DNA of 40,649 nt from positions 1 through 40,649 of the forward strand of contig JACQCJ010000008.1 in NCBI GenBank assembly GCA_016201685.1, read 5' to 3'. The notes below the pieces were generated by a model, which was given only the letters and a program-made list of their open reading frames with translations, ran no database searches and was not told where the DNA came from. Shown here piece after piece: positions 7,993-13,799 of the stretch (within the stretch, counting starts at the first letter, position 1; each line of letters opens with the position of its first letter). Position numbers and translations under genes: made by a program. This DNA comes from Candidatus Peregrinibacteria bacterium (GTDB taxonomy: Bacteria; Patescibacteriota; Gracilibacteria; Peribacterales; Peribacteraceae).

Positions 7993-8991
7993 ATGCGCTC
8001 CGATGAATATCCGATTGTCCGGCACATTCTCGACGGCGGATCGCCGAAGGCTCACGTTTTCCATCTCGATGTTCTTCTGAACGGCACCTCCCGCGGACAC
8101 GCTCTTCTTGGTCCCACGATGTACATGGACCATGGTCGAGCGATCTCACCTTTGGGAGCAATCCGCTGCATCGCCGACGTGAACAGAACGGCGACTTTCC
8201 TGCGCGGCGTTCATGAAGCCATCCGCGACGTGCTCGCGAGGACGCGTCGCCGCCCGCTCCAGGTGCTCGATGCCGGGTGCGGGCCGTACGCCGCACTCAC
8301 GCTGCCTCTGCTCAGCCAGTTCGACGAGGGACAGATCCATCTCGATTGCGTGGACATGCACCCTTCTTCGTGTGAGCAGGTGGTGCGTACCGCCCGTGCG
8401 TTCCGCCAGGAATGCGTTCATGTGATCTGCGGCGATGTGATGAGACATCCCGAAGTCCGCCGACGCCTCTACGATGTGATCGTCACAGAAACGCTCTATT
8501 CGGCATTGTTGCAAGAGCCTCAAGCGGCGATCACGGCGTCGCTCGCGCCCCTGGTTCGACCGGATGGCGCGTGGGTTCCCGCATCGGTACACGTTCGCGC
8601 GTATCTCGCGGACAGGAGTTCTCGTGAGAACGTGGAGACGGAACATGTGGGACAGATTGCAGCGCTTTCCCCTGCGTCCGCCCAAGAACTTGTCGAACAA
8701 GGCATCGACCGAACGTTCGCGATTCCTCGTAGCGTCCAGCATGATGAACGAGAGCGCAAACTCATGCTCGGGACTTCGATCGACGTGTACGGCGCTCACA
8801 TGCTGCGCGAAGAGGGGGCGCTCCTGACCAGTGCCGCCCCGTTCGGGAGAATGCCTGTCGCGCCTCGGCCGGAAACTGTGCACATTCGCTACCGGCCGGG
8901 AGGCGAAGTGGATGAAGTGAAGATCGAATGGGGCTCGAGTGATGACGTCAGCGAATCGTCACGGAGACGAATCTCCTCTTCCCCACCTTGA
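7993..8991 (+). CDS. Class I SAM-dependent methyltransferase, PRMT-like
   Basis: A 332-residue protein with a Rossmann SAM-binding core. Motif I is VLDAGCGP at 91-98, an acidic post-I strand is IHLDCVDMHP near 115, and CVHVICGDVMRHP near 141 is followed by YDVIVTE at 160-166. The segment after strand 4 carries two glutamates nine residues apart (E166 and E175 in TETLYSALLQE), the spacing of the double-E loop of protein arginine methyltransferases. The beta-rich C-terminal half fits a PRMT-type barrel; the substrate is unknown. The start is the ATG at 7993, preceded by TACTCT and 7 nt. In-frame ATGs at 7861 and upstream would overlap the helicase gene. The last ~19 residues are encoded antisense to the end of tyrS (44-nt tail overlap). 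It lies between two copies of the tyrS 3' end. Confidence 0.7.
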   Translation: MRSDEYPIVRHILDGGSPKAHVFHLDVLLNGTSRGHALLGPTMYMDHGRAISPLGAIRCIADVNRTATFLRGVHEAIRDVLARTRRRPLQVLDAGCGPYAALTLPLLSQFDEGQIHLDCVDMHPSSCEQVVRTARAFRQECVHVICGDVMRHPEVRRRLYDVIVTETLYSALLQEPQAAITASLAPLVRPDGAWVPASVHVRAYLADRSSRENVETEHVGQIAALSPASAQELVEQGIDRTFAIPRSVQHDERERKLMLGTSIDVYGAHMLREEGALLTSAAPFGRMPVAPRPETVHIRYRPGGEVDEVKIEWGSSDDVSESSRRRISSSPP

Positions 8992-10114
8992 CGATGGCTT
9001 CTTCGGCCGTTTGGTTTGGGTCGCTCACGACATGATCGTTGACGTGAATCCCCTTCTGCGCGATCAATCTCCGAGCGTCGGATTTTGATGAGATGATTTT
9101 GTGCTCTACAAGAACGTCGATCAGGAGACTTCCCTTTTTCACTTTAATTTCCATCATCTCTTCCGGAAGTTCCTTCTTGGAGAAGACGCGCTGGAATTCC
9201 TCTTCGGCATGCTCGGCGGTTTTCGCGCCGTGATACAGCGTCACGATCTCCCGCGCGAGGCGCATTTTGAAATCTTTGGGATTCGAACCATGGTTCATGG
9301 CCTTTTCCGCCGCCGTGATGTCTTCCATCGGAAGATCAGTGCAGCATTCCATGTAGGTCGTGATCAGATTGTCGCTGATGGAGAGGAGCTTGCCGTACAT
9401 GTCGTTGGGCTCGTCGGTGAGATAGATGCAGTTGTCGTACGTCTTGCTCATTTTTCGTCCGTCGGTCCCCTCGACGAGTTTTGTCGTGAGAACGAACTTA
9501 TCGCGCTTGCCGTATGCCTTCTGCAGCGTGCGTCCCGCGAGCATGTTGAAGAGTTGATCATTGCCACCGAGTTCGCAGTCGACATCGAGGATGACGGAGT
9601 CATATCCGACGAAAAGCGGGTAGAGAAACTCGTGGATGCCGATCGGATTCCCCTCACCCATTCTCTTCTTGAACATGTCCCGCTGTTCCATCTGCTGAAC
9701 CGTGAAGTGGCTTGCGAGTCCGAGAATTTCTTTCCCGTTGAGCTTTTTCAGCCATTCCCCGTTTTCCCGCACTTCGATTTTTTTAAAATCGAGAATCAAC
9801 AATGCTTGTTGCTTGTACGTTTCGAAGTTTTTCATCACCTGCTCGCGCGTGAGCGGCTCGCGCTGCGAATCTCTGCCGGATGGATCGCCAATCATCGCCG
9901 TGAAACTGCCAATGACGAAAATCACGTGATGCCCTGCATCTTGAAATGCCTTCAGTTTCCGAAGTGGAACCGAATGTCCCAGATGGAGTTTGGCACCCGT
10001 GGGATCAATGCCGAGGTACACGCGAAGCTTTTGGCCGCTTGTGATCTTCTTCTCCGCCAGATCGCGCGGTACGACTTCCGAGACGGCACGGGTGAGGAGT
10101 TCAGAAGGATTCAT
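8948..10114 (-). CDS. tyrS: Tyrosyl-tRNA synthetase
   Basis: Charges tRNA-Tyr with tyrosine in the cytoplasm. A 388-residue class I synthetase: the first signature is HLGHS at 44-48 following GIDPTGAKL, and the KMSKT signature is at 221-225. The catalytic core reads VIGSFTAMIGDPSGR and GGNDQLFNMLAGR, closer to the TyrZ branch of bacterial enzymes than to E. coli TyrS. A C-terminal S4 RNA-binding domain covers about 325-385 (SDARRLIAQKGIHVND). The open frame extends 82 codons upstream of the chosen ATG, but that stretch is unlike any synthetase. The ATG at 10114 has a promoter 7 nt away and begins MNPSELLTRA, the expected N-terminus. Confidence 0.96.
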   Translation of the reverse strand: MNPSELLTRAVSEVVPRDLAEKKITSGQKLRVYLGIDPTGAKLHLGHSVPLRKLKAFQDAGHHVIFVIGSFTAMIGDPSGRDSQREPLTREQVMKNFETYKQQALLILDFKKIEVRENGEWLKKLNGKEILGLASHFTVQQMEQRDMFKKRMGEGNPIGIHEFLYPLFVGYDSVILDVDCELGGNDQLFNMLAGRTLQKAYGKRDKFVLTTKLVEGTDGRKMSKTYDNCIYLTDEPNDMYGKLLSISDNLITTYMECCTDLPMEDITAAEKAMNHGSNPKDFKMRLAREIVTLYHGAKTAEHAEEEFQRVFSKKELPEEMMEIKVKKGSLLIDVLVEHKIISSKSDARRLIAQKGIHVNDHVVSDPNQTAEEAIVKVGKRRFVSVTIR

Positions 10115-10121
10115 GTACGGA

Positions 10122-10151
10122 AGTGTACAGTGGACCCGTCCGAACGGCCAA
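10122..10151 (-). promoter_or_regulatory. tyrS promoter, leaderless spacing
   Basis: Minus strand TTGGCC (10151-10146), 18 nt, TACACT (10127-10122), then 7 nt to the ATG at 10114. The position decides the start codon and leaves no room for a 5' leader. Confidence 0.5.
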
Positions 10152-10218
10152 GCGGCCGAGCGGGCAGCAAAAAGTGGACACGAGGTTGGCTTTTTTGCTT
10201 CGGGGCTTTTTTTCGAGC

Positions 10219-10251
10219 AAAAAAGGGGCGAGCGCATCCATGCACTCGCCC
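10219..10251 (-). terminator. Strong intrinsic terminator on the minus strand upstream of tyrS
   Basis: GGGCGAG-t-GCAT-gg-ATGC-g-CTCGCCC (10251-10226) is an 11-bp stem with one mismatch and a 2-nt loop. It is followed by C and six T (10225-10219). A second short stem with A/T runs lies just beyond (10190-10220) and could work in either direction. Confidence 0.65.
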
Positions 10252-10322
10252 GCGGCGGAGCAAAGAACCTGCGCGACGGCTCCTGCTCCTTCATTCTCCG
10301 CCTCTGCTCAGGAGAAGAATGA
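10219..10322 (-). ncRNA. Candidate structured small RNA in the tyrS-rluD intergenic region
   Basis: About 104 nt on the minus strand with its own promoter and an intrinsic terminator. It contains three consecutive stem-loops. Hairpin 1 (10320-10290) pairs TTCTTCTCC with GGAGAATGAA imperfectly. Hairpin 2 (10289-10257) pairs GGAGCA with TGCTCC and inside it GAGCC with GGTTC around an 8-nt loop. Hairpin 3 is the terminator. No open frame with a plausible start fits. The tyrS promoter lies downstream of the terminator, so this looks like a separate transcript rather than the tyrS leader. It is not a canonical T-box, and I do not recognise the family. Confidence 0.4.
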
Positions 10323-10329
10323 TCGTTTA

Positions 10330-10357
10330 ATGCTACAGACTCTTGTTTTGAGTTCAA
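10330..10357 (-). promoter_or_regulatory. Putative promoter of the candidate small RNA
   Basis: Minus strand TTGAAC (10357-10352), 16 nt, TAGCAT (10335-10330). The predicted start near 10323 is exactly where hairpin 1 begins. Both boxes match the consensus at four of six positions. Confidence 0.35.
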
Positions 10358-10371
10358 CAAACTCTTGCAAC

Positions 10372-10380
10372 TGCTACCAT
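10372..10380 (+). promoter_or_regulatory. Extended -10 box of rluD
   Basis: TGCTACCAT is a TGn-extended -10 box, followed by 6 nt and GTG at 10387. The -35 match is poor (TTCAAC at 10353). The spacing repeats that seen at grpE, gspE and the DUF4143 gene. Confidence 0.4.
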
Positions 10381-10386
10381 GCCGTC

Positions 10387-11331
10387 GTGCCCCAGTGGAT
10401 CGTCTCCCGGCCCGATCGCCTCGATTCCTTCCTCGCCTCGCAGAAGGAAGTGATCAGCCGCAGCAAGGCGCAGAAGAGCATTGAGCAGGGGCAGGTGCAG
10501 GTGAATGATGACGTGATCTCCAAACCCGCGCAGCGATTGCAGGAGGGAGACAGAGTGACCTTGATGGAATCGGAAGCGAAGACGGATGAAGCGATCGCGC
10601 CCACAGATCTGCATCTTTCGATTCTCTATGAAGACGATGCATGTTGCGTCATCGACAAGCCCGCCGGCATTGCCGTGCATCCGGGAGCGGGTATGGCGCT
10701 GGGCGAGAAGACCATTCTCCATGGAATTGCTTTTCTGTATGGGCAATGGAAATTGCCTTTCTCGACGGAGTCCGTCCTCGTTCATCGCTTGGATAAGGAG
10801 ACGACGGGATGCTTGCTCATCGCGCAAAATCCGCGCGCGCATCTCGAATTGCAGAAGCAGTTTGAAACTCGAACGGTGGAGAAGAAGTATCTCGCACTCG
10901 TCGCGGGAGTCCCCTCCCCCGCCACGGCAATGATCGATTCCCCCATTGGGCGCTCGGCCGCCAATCGCACGATGATGTCCGTGAGCGGAAGCGCTCAGGC
11001 GCGCGAAGCTCAAACCACCTATCGAACGGTCGGCGTGAATGATGCGCGTAATGCCGCCCTTCTCGAATGCGAATTGCACACGGGCCGCACACACCAGATC
11101 CGCGTCCACCTCTCCGCCATCGGGCATCCTGTGCTCGGCGATGGAACGTACACGAACGAACTGAGCGAGCGAGTCGCGCAGGAATTCGACATCCGGATTC
11201 TCTGTCTCCATGCCTGGAGGCTCACCTTTGAATCACCCGCCGATCATAAACGTCATGTCATCGAATCCCTTCTCCCATTCGAATTCCGGAAAGTCTTGAA
11301 GCGAATGAACGTCGAAGAACCCAGCTCGTAA
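10387..11331 (+). CDS. rluD: RluA/RluD-family 23S rRNA pseudouridine synthase
   Basis: Converts specific uridines of 23S rRNA to pseudouridine. From the GTG at 10387 the product is 314 residues, the usual length. An S4 RNA-binding domain forms the first ~65 residues (RLDSFLASQKEVISRSKAQ, IEQGQVQVNDDVI). The catalytic domain carries DKPAGIAVHPG and the signature HRLDKETTGCLL, with HRLD at 133-136 including the catalytic aspartate, and the late motif LHTGRTHQIRVHLSAIGHPVLGD is also present. The frame is open much further upstream and an ATG exists at 10330, but the GTG at 10387 sits 6 nt after an extended -10 box and begins VPQWIVSRPDRLDSF, as expected for the family. Within the family RluD is the best guess; RluA or RluC cannot be excluded. 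Confidence 0.9.
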   Translation: MPQWIVSRPDRLDSFLASQKEVISRSKAQKSIEQGQVQVNDDVISKPAQRLQEGDRVTLMESEAKTDEAIAPTDLHLSILYEDDACCVIDKPAGIAVHPGAGMALGEKTILHGIAFLYGQWKLPFSTESVLVHRLDKETTGCLLIAQNPRAHLELQKQFETRTVEKKYLALVAGVPSPATAMIDSPIGRSAANRTMMSVSGSAQAREAQTTYRTVGVNDARNAALLECELHTGRTHQIRVHLSAIGHPVLGDGTYTNELSERVAQEFDIRILCLHAWRLTFESPADHKRHVIESLLPFEFRKVLKRMNVEEPSS

Positions 11332-11355
11332 TTCTCTTTTCTTCACCATTCTTCT

Positions 11356-11948
11356 ATGGATTATCCTCGCAAACCCGTGCAGACCACCATCCCGATTCTC
11401 GAGGCGATCCGCGATCGCTGGAGTCCGCTGGCTTTCAGTGATCACCCAATCGAGCAGGAGAAGATCGCCACACTCTTCGAAGCCGCGCGCTGGGCGCCGA
11501 GCAGTTTCAATGAGCAGCCGTGGCGGTACGTGTATGCGACAAAGGACGATAAAGACGATCGATTGAAACTGGAATCACTTTTAGTCGAAGGGAACAGCTG
11601 GGCGAAGAATGCGTACCTCCTCGTCCTCAGTTTTGCCGTGCCGACGTTCGCTCGCAACGGCAAGGAGAATCGGCATGCGATGCACGATCTGGGGGCAGCG
11701 ACGGGATTTCTGGCGCTCCAACTCCCCTCTCTGGGCCTCATCGGACATCAGATCAGATGGCGGGATTCAACCTCGCCCAGGCCAATGGCACGCTCGGCGT
11801 TCCTCCGGAATTGATCTCCGGTTCCATGATGGCGATCGGCTATTCAGGTGATTCTTCACTGCTCGATCCCAAGCTCAAGGAGAGGGAAAATTCGCCGCGG
11901 ACGCGCCGCCCGGTCAATGAGTTTGCGATGCGGGGGAGGTGGTATTGA
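11356..11948 (+). pseudogene. Nitroreductase-family protein, frameshifted
   Basis: A flavin-dependent nitroreductase-like protein of about 196 codons. The first frame (11356 to about 11750) has PILEAIRDRWSPLAFS, LFEAARWAPSSFNEQPWRYVYAT and HDLGAATGFLALQLPSLGLIGHQ, all typical of the family. The matching C-terminus MAGFNLAQANGTLGVPPELI then FAMRGRWY is in another frame (11757-11948). At the junction the DNA reads ATCAGATCAG (11747-11756): a 5-bp tandem duplication. Removing one ATCAG restores HQ-MAGFNLAQ exactly. The event looks recent, because both halves are otherwise intact, or it is an assembly error. The gene starts 24 nt after rluD and may share its transcript. Confidence 0.8.
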
Positions 11949-11978
11949 TCCTCCTTCGCTCTGCGGAGCTACGGAGGA
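11949..11978. repeat. Short dispersed inverted repeat downstream of the nitroreductase
   Basis: TCCTCC and GGAGGA arms enclose TCGCTCTGCGGAGCTACG. It is of the type repeatedly seen between genes of such genomes and lies directly after the nitroreductase stop, before the toxin gene on the opposite strand. Confidence 0.4.
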
Positions 11979-12021
11979 CAGGGAGGAAATTGAGAAGGCG
12001 AGGTCAAAACTTTCTCGGACA

Positions 12022-12276
12022 TCAGTAATGATGCCGACAAGCAAAGACGGTGATGGTGTCTTTCTCCACTCTGTACACAAGTCGATGCGTTTTATCGATT
12101 CGCCTCGACCAACATCCGTGTAGATCGAAGAGAAGAGGCTCTGGTTTCCCGATGCCATCAAACGGGTTTTGGACAATCGCCTGGCAGAGTGCACTGATCC
12201 GTTCGAACTTCTTCGGATCACGCCGTTTCCAGAAGAGATAATCCTCATACGCCGCATCCGTGAATTCGATCTGCAT
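12022..12276 (-). CDS. yoeB: YoeB-family ribosome-dependent mRNA interferase toxin
   Basis: 84 residues, the same length as E. coli YoeB. The RNase residues fall at the same positions: E46 in GKPEPL, R65 in HRLVY, H83 and Y84 at the C-terminus (CRHHY). The WSRRI motif is at 56-60. The family cleaves mRNA in the ribosomal A site. The gene starts 6 nt after the antitoxin stop, so the two are cotranscribed with the antitoxin first. All catalytic residues are present, so the toxin is probably functional. Confidence 0.93.
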   Translation of the reverse strand: MQIEFTDAAYEDYLFWKRRDPKKFERISALCQAIVQNPFDGIGKPEPLLFDLHGCWSRRIDKTHRLVYRVEKDTITVFACRHHY

Positions 12277-12282
12277 TCGCGA

Positions 12283-12528
12283 TCAGAACTTCACGATACG
12301 TGTTTTGCCCCGTTTCGCTTCCTCAAGGGATCGTTCCAGATGCTTTCGATTCTTTTTCGATGAGAGCAAGTACGCGGTTTCCTGAAGCGACAGGAATTCA
12401 TCAAGCGAGAGGGTCACCGTTGTTCTTCCTTTCCCTCTACTCACGACAATCTCCTCACAATCCTGCTCGGCGCGATCGAGGAACTGCGCGAGATTGGCGC
12501 GGAAAGCTGTGTAGGTGACCGTAGTCAT
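12283..12528 (-). CDS. yefM: YefM/Phd-family antitoxin
   Basis: An 81-residue antitoxin of the YefM type. The N-terminal dimerisation and DNA-binding half reads YTAFRANLAQFLDRAEQD and EEIVVSRGKGRTTVTLSLDEF, followed by a flexible charged C-terminus (KHLERSLEEAKRG) that would wrap the toxin. It heads the toxin-antitoxin operon and is expected to repress it through the palindrome directly upstream of its ATG. Confidence 0.92.
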   Translation of the reverse strand: MTTVTYTAFRANLAQFLDRAEQDCEEIVVSRGKGRTTVTLSLDEFLSLQETAYLLSSKKNRKHLERSLEEAKRGKTRIVKF

Positions 12529-12579
12529 AGTAAGTACGTGAAAACGTACTCATTGTACCAGAGCAGCAGCGCAGGTCAA
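12529..12579 (-). promoter_or_regulatory. yefM-yoeB promoter and operator
   Basis: Minus strand TTGACC (12579-12574), 16 nt, TACAAT (12557-12552) with a TGG extension just before it: a strong promoter. A perfect palindrome AGTACGT-N4-ACGTACT (12533-12550) overlaps the expected start point, between the -10 box and the ATG at 12528. This is a natural operator for YefM autoregulation; the E. coli site also has a GTAC core. Confidence 0.7.
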
Positions 12580-12626
12580 CGCATTAGCAATGCAGGGGAG
12601 GTGGATGGAGAAGGGAAGTTGAGCAA

Positions 12627-13256
12627 TCATTGTTCTGATGCAGTATGGTCCAACGAATCGATGAGTTGGTCCAGAGATGCAATGAGCTTTTTTTTCAGAA
12701 TTTCGATCTCCCCTCCTTTGCTCAGTTGCTCCTCTTCTACTCGTTCGTGAAGCACATGAAGCTTTCCTTTTTTATGGAGTTTTGTGAATGACGGGACGGG
12801 AGATTTCTCGGGATTGATAGTGCCAATTCTCTCGAACCCAATGGCGACACGATCATCGTAACGACGCAGTCCATCCACTTTTTCCATGATCCCGTATGCT
12901 TGGCTCACTGCTTCATCACGCCCAAAGAGCCTTAACGCTTCGATGACGTTGGAGATAATTCTGAAGCAGCCGTCATACTTGTGATCAGCTGCATGGAGGC
13001 ACACGAGGTTATTCTTGCCCAAGGGGCAGTACACTCCTGTTCCGAGGCCTATGTGTTTTGGATGATCCGGGTCTTCGTGAATTGCGCCACATGGAGTAAT
13101 CTTGGTCCCATCAAGCGCATCACGAATTTGTCGTACTGTCAGGCCTGAGTACTCTTTGAGAAAATCCGGAATGATATCAAACCTGTGACACAATTGTTGA
13201 TCTTCAACAATTTCGTTGAGGGGGACCTTTGATGGTTTCGTTTCCCCTACTCGCAT
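12627..13256 (-). CDS. Hypothetical protein, possible zinc or metal-binding
   Basis: 209 residues from the ATG at 13256; I do not recognise the family. It is soluble. The middle contains several Cys and His residues (TPCGAIHEDPDHPKHIG, YCPLGKNNLVCLHAADHKYDGC) that could bind a metal. The C-terminus (about 175-205) is a charged helix, likely a coiled coil (ERVEEEQLSKGGEIEILKKKL). An earlier in-frame ATG at 13280 is rejected because a TATAAT box lies between the two ATGs, 7 nt before 13256. Codon use and lower GC than the neighbours suggest acquisition, like the adjacent toxin-antitoxin pair. Confidence 0.65.
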   Translation of the reverse strand: MRVGETKPSKVPLNEIVEDQQLCHRFDIIPDFLKEYSGLTVRQIRDALDGTKITPCGAIHEDPDHPKHIGLGTGVYCPLGKNNLVCLHAADHKYDGCFRIISNVIEALRLFGRDEAVSQAYGIMEKVDGLRRYDDRVAIGFERIGTINPEKSPVPSFTKLHKKGKLHVLHERVEEEQLSKGGEIEILKKKLIASLDQLIDSLDHTASEQ

Positions 13257-13263
13257 GGTAACT

Positions 13264-13292
13264 ATTATATACTCATTCATTTCAGATGGGAA
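13264..13292 (-). promoter_or_regulatory. Promoter of the 12627-13256 gene
   Basis: Minus strand TTCCCA (13292-13287), 17 nt, consensus TATAAT (13269-13264), then 7 nt to the ATG at 13256. The leaderless spacing decides the start. Confidence 0.55.
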
Positions 13293-13409
13293 GACTTAAC
13301 CCCATCTCCTGTAGCCACGGCGCTTTCCTCAAGGGCTTGCTACAAACTAGTTACTTGGCGGCTGGTCGCACGAACGTTGGGTCAAGGCCAAGTTGAGCAA
13401 GTTGTCACT

Positions 13410-13770
13410 ATGGGAGATAGAAAAATTGCCAATCATGATGAGAGCGATTACAATACGGGCAACATTTCCTTCTTGCTCATGGATGTACCTCATGAACTGA
13501 CCCCCCCCCGACAATGGCATTCTCTTCAATGAAGCGCTCGAATACCGGGAGAATGATCCGTCATTTGCCGACAAAATAGCACCACAAGTGGATGCGATCA
13601 TCAGCGCATTGCAGGAGCATATGGGTGACGAATTTGAATTCTTTCTTCAGCAGATGCACAAAGGAGAAGAGGAGCTCCATCGGTTCAATTCCGATCAGAC
13701 ATACCGTGAAGCCGTTGCTCTTGAGGTTGAGGCCGCAATCACTCGCGCAACGACGCCGCCTCTCGGTTGA
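13410..13770 (+). pseudogene. Hypothetical gene interrupted at a run of nine C (possible phase-variable gene)
   Basis: From the ATG at 13410 the frame reads MGDRKIANHDESDY..ISFLLMDVPHELTPP up to a C9 tract at 13501-13509. After the tract the protein continues in another frame as DNGILFNEALEYRENDPSF..AIISALQEHMGDEFEFFLQ..ATTPPLG to the stop at 13770. With eight C instead of nine the two halves join into about 119 residues. Both halves have normal amino-acid composition and the downstream part is acidic and helical. The family is unknown. A homopolymer of this length is a typical slippage site, so it could be an on/off switch, a decaying gene or a sequencing error. Confidence 0.5.
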
Positions 13771-13799
13771 TAGAAGCAAGACGTTACGGCTTTTGCAAA

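Noticed and set aside
7936..8133. Small minus-strand gene ending in IVKVGKRRFVG
   Set aside because: Only the last ~13 codons are coding-like; the rest is antisense to the methyltransferase, so it is treated as a tyrS tail remnant.
10257..10322. SRP (4.5S) RNA
   Set aside because: A stretch AATGAAGGAGCAG recalls the SRP loop region, but the surrounding sequence does not form the domain IV hairpin with its symmetric loops and GGAA tetraloop.
10115..10386. T-box riboswitch for tyrS
   Set aside because: Position and terminator fit, but the conserved T-box core (UGGNACCGCG) is not present; only a CCGCG-like fragment precedes the terminator stem, and tyrS has its own promoter after it.
13257..13280. 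ATG 13280 as start of the hypothetical gene
   Set aside because: A TATAAT box lies between it and ATG 13256; the shorter start fits the leaderless pattern.
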